From Terfezia claveryi (lineage: Eukaryota; Ascomycota; Pezizomycetes; Pezizales; Pezizaceae), in the NCBI GenBank assembly GCA_015179025.1, contig WHUX01000032.1:1-64000 (forward strand): a stretch of DNA of 64,000 nucleotides. The letters are read 5' to 3'. Each line of letters opens with the position of its first letter. Within the stretch, counting starts at the first letter, position 1. This document shows, one piece after another, positions 33,805-44,980 of the stretch. The position numbers were made by a program, and so were the translations under genes. The notes under the pieces were generated by a model that had not been told where the DNA came from, searched no databases, and worked only from the letters and a program-made list of their open reading frames with translations.

Positions 33805-36800
33805 CTTTATTAAATTCATCTTGTTTACATCTTTTCCCTTCTTCTATGTTCATTACCCCAGCTAGTTTTACCTTTTTGCTAAGTATTGGCTTCTTACCTT
33901 TTTTCTCGAGGCCCTTTATTTACTTGCTATTGAGCTTTCATACCTCACTTTTCGTTTTCTTTTCTACTTTTGGTTCTTTTGAAATTGCATAGTCGACAAG
34001 CCTGTTCCCTTCCCTAGGCTATTTAGGACGCATGCGACATTTGGCTTTGGCATGAGTATACCACCTTTAGTGTAAAGCCTAATTTTATTGCTATGTGAAA
34101 AATATTGATAACGAGATGTTCTTTTGTACATATATGTAGAGGTGATGCGCGGAGCCGGATTTCTATACCATTTTTATTTATCAATCTCGACACATATACC
34201 ATGTGATGACCTGTCGTGAGGTGTGTATGTTGTGTCGACGGGTGGCAATGACCTTTGCTTAGGTACCTGTCTATCTAACCCTATCTTTCTTAACAGTAAT
34301 TAATAATAATAGTAACAGCATGGCCAAATATAATAGGTAAATAAGTATATGTTACAAGTATCCGGGTCTGTTTTGGGTACGGAGGATGGAGTAATTATCT
34401 GTTGGCACCACAGTATGTCAGTGTATTCCGCAGACTATTGTAGGGTGGCTTATTTGGCACTATGATCGTGTAGGGGATAAATGTTTGTATTTACGGAGTG
34501 TGGAGTTACCCTGAAACTGGTTTTATTTATGTATTACTTGTAAACATCTTACCAATTGAAACTGCCTCCCACATATGCGCCCCCACACATTTCAGCCTTG
34601 TGCCAAGAAACCTGCTGCGCTGGAGAATCAGATAAGAACTGCGTAAACGCCAAGCATCCCAATTGGTACCACTTCCCAAAGAGGAAGTGTAAAACCAACA
34701 AGCAGCTACCACCTCAAGACTACCTCAACCCCATGCATGCTTCATGCAAATTTAGTGGCCCTCAATACTCCAGGAAGTGGTAGATAGTGATCGCAGGACA
34801 GAATGGTTATAAGGCGATAGGAAGTAGGTATGGAGGTATTTGTTAAAAGGGGAAAGAACAGTATTCACTTCCTGTGTAGAGAGATAACAGAAATGGAGGA
34901 CACCCCTTCCCCCCCCACAACCTTGATCGACATCGACCACGAGTATTGCCAATCATCTACAAAGGTGTCAAACACGAAAAAAAAAAAAAAAATTGGCAGC
35001 CTGTATAGAAATATTCTTTGGTCTTGATGGCTTACAAAAACAAGATCTTCTTGTACAGATAGATACAAAGCGAGATTGGAACAGAACTAAGGATTACGAG
35101 TAATCTAGCCTAGCATTACTACTGATGAGGCTTTATAATTGGGTATAACTGATATATTAGTCTGGCTTGGGGTTAAATATGATGATTAACTAATATAACA
35201 AGACTTACTATGAAACCTTTGCACCTAAGATCTCTAGTTGATTCCAACAGGCGAGATCAGTTTCTGAAAATTAAGATTTCTACACATGACCCCCCCTAGA
35301 TTAGAGTTGAAAGCCGCAAAATCTCACCAGGTCACTTCTCTCCAACATGGTTGGCATAAGCCCATCATACCAGACTAAAAGTGCAACGTGTATCTGATTT
35401 GAGCAGAACCTGGTTCTCGTTCCTGATGGTTACTTGTTTCGTTCTTAGCCTTCATATACGCGGGAAGAAGGGGGGGGGGTTTAGAAGCAAATTGGAATCT
35501 ATACAACTAGTGATCGACTGTTACTGGCCGGTGGATTTTTTTGGGGGAAGCTGTTGAGAATTATAGATGTTATTTTTTTTTATTTTGGGGGGGGGGGGGG
35601 GTTCCAACAGATACTGCACCACTTAGCTACCCCATCGGAGTTTACCTCTAGGCCCACTCACTTCCACACCAAACCCACCTGAAGCTTTTCATACTGACCG
35701 GTAAACCCTTCCTCACTAGTGGATCTAGACGTTATTACTATTTCATTGATTGTCAGCTAATTCAATACCAGGCTATATCTACTTCTATTCTGAACTCCCA
35801 GCATTATCGGCCGGTTGTCAGGAGATCACTATTAACTGTATATATTACTGGTTTTTGTCACTAAGAAGGTAGTTGGAAGATTGTTCTTCATTTAGAGGAG
35901 AAGTGGAAATGACTGGATCATCCTACTACCTATAATACTGGAGATAAGCATGGAAAAGGGAATATGAGGTTGGAGGAACAATCACTTGCTATAGATTTTT
36001 TTTGGGGGCGGGGGCGGGGGAGGGGGAGTCTAATGCTACTAAAGATAGCTGTAAGAAGTAATTATATTTTTCACACTTAGAACTCACTTAATAAGTTATA
36101 GCTAGCTAGCTAGCTATATGGCAGGCTTAAAATCCCCCCCCAAAAAATTTAAACCCTAAGATCCTAGACTCTCGTTAAGAAAGTTATTGATGAAGTTGCA
36201 AGATTGGAACTCTGGGAGGGAGAGGAGGGAGGGTTTTCGAAAAGTATCAATATAGGTAGATGCAGGATTGAGGAAAAAGGTTCAGGGTAACTTTTTATAT
36301 ATGAGAACTAAATTCCCATAGACATTCAACATATGCGCTAAAAATCCCACTATGATTCGACGGCTAAATCAAGCAATAGAAATTGAGAAGTTGCCATCTC
36401 CAGCTCATCGAGCATCTCATCTCATCTCAGGTTCAAATTAGGAATACCAAGGGCACTGCAATGCAATTACTAACCCCCGCGCCTGCCCTAAGTAGCCATA
36501 CCGAGACTTGTAGCCTAAATCCAACCCACCCCTCCCCATTTTCAATTCAACTCCTGTCACCCCAGCCTCACTAACCCCACCAAGCAAGAATATACCAGAA
36601 AGTCAGAGATGAGGAAAACAGCAATAAAAATAAACAAAAGAAGCAATAAACCCAGGTCTTAAATATTCGCCGCCTTCCAATCTATAGATAGCACAACACA
36701 ACACAACACAACACAGCAACACAACACAACACAACACAAGACAACTCAACAACTCAACACAACACAGCATAACACATATCACGATATAAAAGATCTCAAC

Positions 36801-37133
36801 CCCCCCTCGACCCGCCACCCAATTCACTAATCTCACTTTCACGCTGACTCTCACAAGCCCACCTGCATTCGCCTCTGGCTCTGCCACTGAAGCCTATTCG
36901 GCTCGGTATAAAAGAGAAAGCCCCCACGAACCCATCCCAAGGAAAGATATACTCAAAACAAAGTAGAAATAGCGAAAGCAATGGAAAGTAAAACAGGGGG
37001 GAAAAATCAATAGAAAATTCGTAGACGGTCATGTCGTAATCGTGTCACTCTGATCCCCAATCCCAGCAAATAAAAGTCAAAGCAAAATCAAACAACTCAC
37101 AGCCTGCTCCTCAATATCTTACTGCTGTCTTTA
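33805..37133. other. Convergent gene-free spacer (about 3.3 kb)
   Basis: No gene is supported. It contains several homopolymer G runs (about 35470-35479, 35587-35601, 36006-36028) and an ACACA-type pentanucleotide array at 36691-36775. Frames here are short or compositionally simple. Confidence 0.55.
36691..36775. repeat. (CACAA)n pentanucleotide microsatellite
   Basis: About 85 bp of CACAA units with a few interruptions (CAGCAA, AAGACAACTCAA). Confidence 0.9.
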
Positions 37134-38841
37134 CTACCCCGGCGCCGGTCCGGTCCTCCCTTCCCTATTCTGCTCATGCAGTGCCAGAGCCGGTATTGGT
37201 AGTGGCACAAGCACCCCTGGTAAATTCATAGTTGTAATCGCCTCCCTCGCATAGAACTGTACCAACATCGTTCCATATGACTCTAGCTCCTCCACCGGAA
37301 CCGCTAATCTGAAATCGTTCAAGATGAGGAATTGAAGTTCAAGGTGATTGAGTTCAACGAGGGGTAGACCGCCGACCTGGTTCTCACATTATCGTATTAT
37401 TAGCCAAGGTCCATGGGATAAAGCGTAGAGGCTGAGCCAGGAGGGGTGTGTATACCTTTGCATATCGAGAATTAGTGTAAAAAATATCCGAGAAAAACTT
37501 ACTCGCACAAGTGACGCCCGCAATCACAAGACGATGAATGTTGTAACTATCCACAACAAAAAAATGTGACATATTGTACGCATCAGACACCGACAATCCC
37601 GAGATTGTACTCTCCACTACTGTACTCGAGGCTCCCAATACCGGACTCGACGCCTGAGGCGGTGGTGTCGGTTGTGGGTGTGCTGCCGTTGAGCCACTCC
37701 TACTCCTCCCCTGTCTCCAATCCGCAGCATTCTGGTTGACCTTTTCCGTCATTCGATCAAAATAAACCAGCAATGACAAAAACACCTCATAACTAGTGGG
37801 GCAGTACTTGTGTATTCGGCTCAGGTAACTCTGAATCGTTATACTCGGAACATTCTTTCCATGGAACGCTAAAATACTACTTGAGGCTCCTGTTATTCCG
37901 GCTGATCCATCCTGTCCGGGGATATTTCTGTGCATATCATGATGTGTTCTATCGTTCGTCTGTGTGATCTTTGTTAGGAGCCTTGCAACCATCTCTATTA
38001 CATCAGTCACTGGCATTGAACTGATTTCGTATATTCTCTTTCCCTCCTCCCTTCGTAATCTGCGCCCTGGAGACCGTGGCTGCAACCATTGATCGTCCTG
38101 AGCAAGCTCAACGATATGGGCTATGTCTCTGAGCCGAATTCTCTGTGTCTGTGGAGGGGGGGAGGAATCCCGTGAGGACCGCCTTGGCCTTGATGGGGAC
38201 ATTGTCCTCGATTCGGACTCCTGTATTGAGGATGATGATGAGGAAGATGTCGCGTCTGCAGGATAGTGTGAATATTGTCGAAAGTCATTAGCTGGTTGGG
38301 GTTTATGTTGCGTAGGTGGAGCTTTTACTGTTGTCGAGCTTGGGTTTGTATGTGAGGATGAGTGATGCGATTGTGACTGTCGTGTGGAAGTTGAGGACAC
38401 TGATGGCCTAGAGAAGGCAGATGTTGATGTGGTGATCAACCCAGCCGTCGGGTTGTATAGTGATGATCGCAGGTCGGAGGTATCGGATGTAACAGGAACG
38501 ATGTGCGGCGGCGGTCTGTATACGTTGTCAGGCTGCTGGTTGCCTGCAATCATTATGTTGCGTCCCACCTGCGAAAGACGCAATGTTAGTTTGAAGTATA
38601 TTCCTGATGTAGATAGTAATGCCCTTTAGGTGAGAGTGCACTTCGCCGTTTGCCCAGTCGAGTGTTTTAAACCCCTCACAGTCCGGCTCGTTGTTTTCGC
38701 CGCCGTCGCCGTTATGTTAATTAAAACACAGACCGGACCAACGTCATGGCCCTCAAGAACTCTGCACCGGAAGTGATTGGTGTGGGGAGAGGTCGAAACG
38801 AAAATGAGGGAGAGGAAGTTTTGCCTTACCTGTACCAGCAT
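37134..38841 (-). CDS. Pho85-type (PHO80/PCL-like) cyclin
   Basis: Exons 38830-38841, 37456-38568 and 37134-37376 give 455 aa. The first 150 residues are Ser-rich and disordered. The cyclin box follows: DVIEMVARLLTKITQTND, then PSITIQSYLSRIHKYCPTSY, then VYFDRMTEK, then a low-complexity insert. It continues SYNIHRLVIAGVTCASKFFS and DIFYTNSRYAKVGGLPLVEL, which is the signature of cyclins that bind the Pho85 kinase. A 79-bp intron (GTATAC) falls inside the VGGLPL region. The 5' end is inferred: the frame at 38568 has no ATG until 38553, but a 261-bp intron with CTAAC...TTTCGCAG joins it in phase to ATG-CTG-GTA-CAG at 38841. If that intron is not used, translation starts at 38553. Confidence 0.87.
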
Positions 38842-41259
38842 TCCTAAGGGACCGAGAGGACCTTACGATCCGAAGGGGGCAGGGCAGAAAGACAATTGAA
38901 AAAGGTATGTAATGTGAACCCGGCTTCGAGCGAGAGGCGAGCAAGGATGTTCTTTTGAGGGATTAAGTGGGTGAAACGAGATGCGCAAACAGTGCAGCGC
39001 GACGGAAAAACGTCGATGGCAAGCGACGACCGTTGTATATATCTGGCGGGGTCTTTGAACCAGCCGCACCGTATTTGAGACCCCGACAGGAGGAAGGGAC
39101 AAGCACCAGCGCTGCCCTGCCTGCTATGAGGGGGGGAGGTTACGTATACCGGCTGTACGACAGGCGGCCGGAGCAGGCAGCACCGTCGTCGAATCTTGTT
39201 CGCCGCAGCAGCCCTGGCTTGCAGCTGCTGGGTCCCGCAGTGGGAGGGAGGACGGCTGTGATCCTTGGAGCGCTCCAAGGCGTAGTAGACTGCCGGCCGT
39301 CGAGCTCTCCGGGCACAGGATATAGTACCAGTGCACGTAGTAAGCAAGATCCCCCGGGGGGGGGGGGGGGGGGGGCCGAGGGGAGGAGGGGGGAAGGAGG
39401 AGGGGGGAGGGGGAATGTGGGGTGGAAGGCACGGGGGTGGCGGAGCGTGCAAGCTACAGTGCGGAGAAGATGTAGGGGGTGGGGGGGGAATAATATATCA
39501 TCAGCACGACGACGGAGCAAGCATCGAGTGAAAGCACAAAGTCGCCCACATGCGCAGCCTGCTTGCTGTGCTGCCAGTGCAGTCGGACTGGGTTACATCC
39601 AGTTGCGAGATATGCCGGGATGGCGGTATTTGCCTGCAGGCACGTGGAGCAGGCAGTGGTGGAGGATGGATGGGCCCTCGCGGAGGCGTAGAGGGGGTGC
39701 GAGGGGCCGCAAGACTGTTGGACGTTGGGGGGGGGGGGGGAGGGGGGCAGGATGGGCTGGGGTGGGTTGGTGGGTAGAGGGGAAGAGCGCGCACACGAGG
39801 TTGGGGGGGAAGACTGCGGTTCAGGAACAGCTCGCAGCGGCTGGGTTCTTTTTGCTGTAGACAGGTGAATAGGTTAATCCGGTTCGGGGCGGGTCCACAT
39901 TCATATATACTTGTCCTCTCGCGGTGGCCCTTCAACAATGCGTGAAAATACTTCGGGCCCGGAGTCGGCGTTCAGAATATATGTCCAGTCAAAAAGCATC
40001 GAACCAGGCGTTCTCGTGTGCCTCCGCCATACGTATTCGAAATCCCTTCACACCCCCAAAAAAGAAAGCCAACATCAACCTCTGTCTGTATTGTCGTTGT
40101 ACAGAGATATCGATTCAGACCGGGTGCATGCGTAGCTGTACATGAGTTGGTAGCTGTAGGTCATTGAGCTGGTTCAGTAGGGCCCCAGAAGCCAACGGCC
40201 CACCATTTGTCTGCTATGTACTGTATTATGGCTGTTATATGCGTATACAGACAGTATCACGGCCTGGCAGCTTGACGATATCGAGGCTCAAGACCAAGGC
40301 CGCAACAGGCCGCCGATAAAATGTGCCTAAGCGATTGGTCAATCACAAGGGTTCGTTTCGATCGATCTCCCATGTCCCCGCCACGCAAGTCAATATGAAA
40401 TGAGTCTTCGGAATGGCTGTAGTCTGAGAAAAAATTCCACAAGTGCATCTGCATCTGGAGGCCAAAGGCAACAGTACCAGACTGCCCGGGTATCATCGAT
40501 CAGGGCCGTGTAACATTGACGGCAAGCGGCTATTATTCTTTCTTGTTCCATTACGCTTTGTGGTATTTATGGTAGCCAGCATTCTTTCTATGTGAGCTGT
40601 TGCCAGCTTGCTTGACATCGCCCCTTATTGACAACAAGGGACAATCCGAAACGAAACATGAACTTCATGATCCGACCCTTCTGGTCCCAATCTCGGGCTA
40701 TAAAACCGATACCGTTCCACTGGCTGAGGACTTGCAGCAATGTCCAACGCTGATCCTCTCTAATCTCTGCCTATTTAACGATTCCAAAAATGTGACATGA
40801 TAAAATATTGTGATGTGGTTGGTATTCTAGAAACAGGGTCTGGGGCTAAGGTACAACTGCTTATCGATAACTAATACCATACCACAATCACAATTATCCG
40901 ATTCGCCGGAGCAGCTTTTCAATCAATTAGGAATTGCATAAGTAGGTAGTTTCTCGTTGCACGGAAAGTGCCCAACACCTACAACAGCTGTGCTTGCTTT
41001 TTCTGAAGGGGTGAAATATCAGTTCAACAACCTAGGTCATTCTACTCAGTTGATATGGAATGTCGCATCGGTAATATACCATGGGTAATAGGTATTATAG
41101 CATGATCCTTTGTGAGCCGATCAACATAAAAAAAGTAGCCTTGCTCTATTTTTTCAGGCAGCTATAAGGTATGTATGAGAGAACCGGAGCTTTATTGTCA
41201 CAAGCATCCATATGAAACCATACCAAGTTATTCATTACCCCGTAAATCACGCAAGGCCC
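38842..41259. other. GC-rich gene-free spacer (about 2.4 kb)
   Basis: 38900-39800 is very GC-rich, with a C5G21 tract around 39351-39376 and a G14 run near 39727-39740. Long frames occur on both strands but encode only Pro/Gly/Arg low complexity. This is probably promoter and 5' leader of the cyclin gene plus 3' flank of the proteasome gene. I see no recognisable element in 39950-41259. Confidence 0.55.
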
Positions 41260-42214
41260 TTAATATTCCAAATCTTGAATACCTGTCTTTGTGATAACCT
41301 TGACATTCACACCTTTGAAGTTCGTAGGCAGACGTCGAACAAGCTCCTCGATGCACATCCTCAATAGTTTCCTAGAGGAATAAAGTTAGTTCAAGTTTTT
41401 CTCTCGGGCTTTAAAAGCAAGGGTAACTGATATATGGTGAGACATACAGTCCTTGCTCGAGATCGATATTCGGGTGGTGGTGTTTGTCAAGAATGCCTAG
41501 ACCAGGTTAGGAGTGGTCCGCACCAATACAAAGCAAGAAATGAAGCGTACTTAAACAATAGTACTGAGCATATCCGTGAGCTGCATATGGCAGCTTATCC
41601 TTAGCTGCCAGATAATCCAACCAGTAAAGTTCGGACTGGTCGTTCACAGTATCATATCCTCCTATGAGCAAGTTAACATTATACGGTTTCTACGGCTTTC
41701 CCATTAGTATCTGCCACACATCAAAAGCTGCTGGAGCAGCACATGTGCTCACCCTGCTTCTCAGAGACTTAGCCAATTCAGTTCTGACAAAACTTGAGAC
41801 TGACGAAGGTGACAATGCTTGTGTACAATTCGACCTCATCCCATAGAGCTGTACATTGGCTTGAATAAACTCTGCAAACTGGACTTTTCCCCTTCCGAAG
41901 CTTCTTGTTAGCTTTCCTTGCCGAAGTGGTGCCCTCTTAGCTGAGGTGGGGCAGTGAGCAGGGCTGCAAGGTAACGGACCAGTGTCACCAGCTTCTCCAG
42001 AGTATGCCATCAAGCAGTGATCATTCAATATCCTGGTCTTATCATCTTCAGCTTTCAGAATGGTGACTCCTCGCATGGCGGCCTTCGAGGCAGCTACTAT
42101 GGTAAAGTCCTTCCCGGTAATTCCTATAAGTACCTCCCTATATGAGGAATCAAAGGGCAGTTAGCAGCGAGATTCCGTCAGATATACAGATATAGGGCAG
42201 GAGTCTCCATACAT
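41260..42214 (-). CDS. PRE1: 20S proteasome subunit beta-4 (beta type-2, PRE1)
   Basis: Six exons (42213-42214, 41980-42137, 41753-41883, 41551-41689, 41448-41496, 41260-41371) join in frame to 196 aa, normal for this subunit. Conserved blocks in order: GITGKDFTIVAASKAAMRGV, MAYSGEAGDT, VQFAEFIQANVQLY, SSFVRTELAKSLRSR, KPYNVNLLIGGYD, LPYAAHGYAQYYCLSILDKH and ELVRRLPTNFKGVNVKVITK. This beta subunit has no catalytic threonine and no propeptide; it forms part of the inner ring of the core particle. The five introns are 54-96 bp. The first splits the start codon AT|G (donor GTATGG, CTAAC branch). The second has an atypical GTCCGT donor but is required by the GEAGDTVQFAE junction. The gene is divergent from RRP9, 307 bp between starts. 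Confidence 0.9.
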
Positions 42215-42521
42215 GTTTGATAATCGTCAGAGCTGTGCTGGAGTATGGGGGGTATATGTCGTTGGGATGGTTATCCTTAAGCTTCTTACCCAAACCTCAA
42301 GCAGTTAAAGTCAACGCTTTCGCTTAGTGGGGCAATAGCCCTTAGTAAGCACACGGTTGACAAACTTGGCATTGCCCTTCACGAGAAAAATCTGAAATTG
42401 TTTGTTTAGAGCCTCCAATGTTGCAGAATAATTAAATGGATCTCCGTGTCGACAAAAATTCTACCTGTCCACCTCCAGCACATTAAAGTCCCAGCCAGTG
42501 GTTCCATTACCTTCCGTCGAT

Positions 42522-44334
42522 ATGGGCTTCTTTACGACCCCATCCTCTGCAAAAAAGCGGAAGCGAACAGAAAGCTCTGGACAGACTGGAAAGTCGGTGT
42601 CTATGTCTGGGAAAAAGAAGAGGGTGGAGGATGAAGAGATATCGAGTGAAGAGGAAGTTGAAGGCCGGGGAAGGACTGTAGATGATTCTGATGAGGTGGA
42701 GGAGGACGAGTTCGCAAACGAGACAGCTGCCGACAAGCGAAGGCGGCTGGCTCTGCAATATCTAGAGAACACTAAGGCAGAGATAGGTACGCTCTATCTT
42801 GCCCTTGAGACATCGAAGTTTTACTTATCATCAATGGTGAACAGAGGAGGCTGGGTTCAATGCCGAAGACGTTGACAGGGATATTCTCGCCGAACGACTA
42901 AAAGAGAGCGTAGCGGAGGACAAGGGCAGAATATACCGTCATCTCGCAGACATACTCTCTTTCTCCACAGCCTCCCACTTCCACTTCGGTAACGACACCA
43001 GATCATCAACAGGCATAGCCGTCTGCCACCCCTATGTATACACTGTCTCCAAAGACCGACACCTCACAAAGTGGCAATCCCCTGACCCAGCCTCACCTGC
43101 GAAAAAGCCCAAGCAGGTTTTGCACGCCCGGTGTGCTGCCAGAAAGTCCGACAAAGGCTATGAGGGTGGTCATATTGACGAGATTCTTACCATTGCAGCC
43201 TCTCAGGATGGGAAGTTCATTGCAACCGGAGGAAAGGACAATCGAATTGTTGTATGGAATCCCGAGACTCTGACACCATTGAAAATATTTAAACAGCACC
43301 GTAGTCCGGTGATGGGTTTGGTATTCAGGAGAAATACGAATCAGATGTACAGCTGCTCGGCGGATCGGACTGTGAAGTCATGGAGTTTAGACGAGTTGGC
43401 CTACGTGGAAACTCTGTTCGGCCACCAGGATGAGGTGGTTGGGATTACAGCATTGGCGAATGAGCGGTGCGTCACAGTCGGTGCAAGAGACAGGACAGCT
43501 CGATTATGGAAAATTGTAGACGAGACCCAGTTGGTATTCAGAGTTGGTGGAGAATCGAAAAAGCGAAAGGGCTCAGATGGCAATTATTTCACAGAAGGGT
43601 CAATGGACTGTGTAACCATGATTGACGAGGAGCACTTTGTCACCGGGAGCGATAATGGGTCGATCTCCTTCTGGACCATCAACAAAAAGAAACCCATATT
43701 TACCGTTTCCGTTGCCCATGGAAAACCTGACCCCTTACCACCATCTCAATATACAGCCGAATCCGAGGTCTCCAGCTCCGCATTCCCCGCACCACCCCCG
43801 CAACCTCGCCCTATTACCGCCCTGGCAGCGGTTCCTTACTCAGACACTTTCTTTTCTGGAAGCTACGACGGCTATGTTCGGGTATGGAGGATTAGTAGTG
43901 ATAAAAAGCGGGTTGAGCCCGTTGGGCGATTAGGTGTTCCTCATGACCCTGCCCATTCATTGGACGTTGCTGTTGCGGGAGAAGGAACAGAGACAGCCTT
44001 CCTGTCAAAAACGATCACTGCTTCTCCGACACCTGTCCAGGTTAATCCGCCTGCGAGAGGTGTAGTCAATGGGATTTCAGTGTTTGAGACGGGAGAGAAA
44101 AGGGATGTCAGGGGCGGTATGGTAGCAGGTGAACATCTGTACGTTGCAGTCGCCCTAGGGAAAGAGATGAGGCTGGGCAGGTGGTTGAAGGTTCCGGGGA
44201 AGAATGGCGCGGTGTTGTTTAAAGTGCTAAGAAAGGAGGTTGAGAAGCCAAAAGCAATATCATTGCCCCCGGTGGTGGACATGAATGATGCTGACACTGA
44301 GTTCTCAGAGAGGCCGACTCTGTCGTCTATATAG
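42522..44334 (+). CDS. RRP9: U3 snoRNP WD40 protein RRP9 (U3-55K)
   Basis: Exons 42522-42786 and 42845-44334 give 584 aa; the 58-bp intron (GTACGC...GAACAG) falls in a conserved block. The N-terminus MGFFTTPSSAKKRKRTESS is basic, followed by an acidic stretch and the conserved helix ANETAADKRRRLALQYLENT. WD40 repeats follow: AVCHPYVYTVSKDRHLTKWQ, GKFIATGGKDNRIVVWN, CSADRTVKSWSLDELAYVET, RDRTARLWKIVDETQLVFR, DNGSISFWTINKKKPIFT and GSYDGYVRVWRI, which together fit Rrp9. The protein binds the U3 snoRNA box B/C motif in the small-subunit processome in the nucleolus. The start is the first ATG in frame after an upstream non-ATG extension. Confidence 0.93.
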
Positions 44335-44980
44335 TTATAAGGCATAATGAAAGGGGACGCAATTCAGAGATTTGCTATGGGTTCGGTTTCCTGTCCTTTA
44401 AATATTTTTTTTTTTTTTTTTTTTTTTAAAAATTTACACCCTTTTCGTGTTACGGAGTTAGATGCTCTTTATGCGGTCATACAGTATTTCGTTGGGTGGG
44501 CTTGGTAGATGTTTATAGAAACAAAAAAAGCATTAAAGCGAAAACGGATATAGATATGATATCTTGTGTAAATATAAACTGCCCAAGGGCTATGTATGCT
44601 AATCTGGTTCAGTTCTAAAGACATTAATGTTGCAAGTTCAGGGTAACTAAAATGGCATTCTCCAAGCCTTGATGCAACAACTCACAAATTGGATGGAATA
44701 CCGTAGAAATTGGCAATTAATGCCCCCTTCTCACATAAAGCCCCCCCCTATATTTAGAGGCTATATGCTCTACTATTTTATATGCGTAAGACTTACTTGT
44801 ACCCCAGACCGGGAGTGGTGTTGCATGAGCGCGGTGGCTGAGCTACATATTTTGCATAGAGTCACGCCCAGTAGAGACTATGGTATAGTGGCTGTATCTT
44901 CCATAAAGTAGTGGCAATTCAGATAACGTTACATGTGACTGGGTAGCGAGCCAGCCTGGGAAGCGAGCCGATGTGGCACT
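44335..44980. other. Spacer between RRP9 and the HNH gene
   Basis: T-run of about 22 at 44406-44427 in the 3' flank of RRP9. No gene or RNA is recognised. Confidence 0.5.

Noticed and set aside
36603..36887. Minus-strand frame rich in Cys, Val and Leu
   Set aside because: It is simply the translation of the CACAA microsatellite.
38844..39860. Long Pro-rich and Gly/Arg-rich frames on both strands
   Set aside because: They are by-products of GC-rich, homopolymer-bearing DNA with no domain, no introns and overlapping opposite-strand frames.
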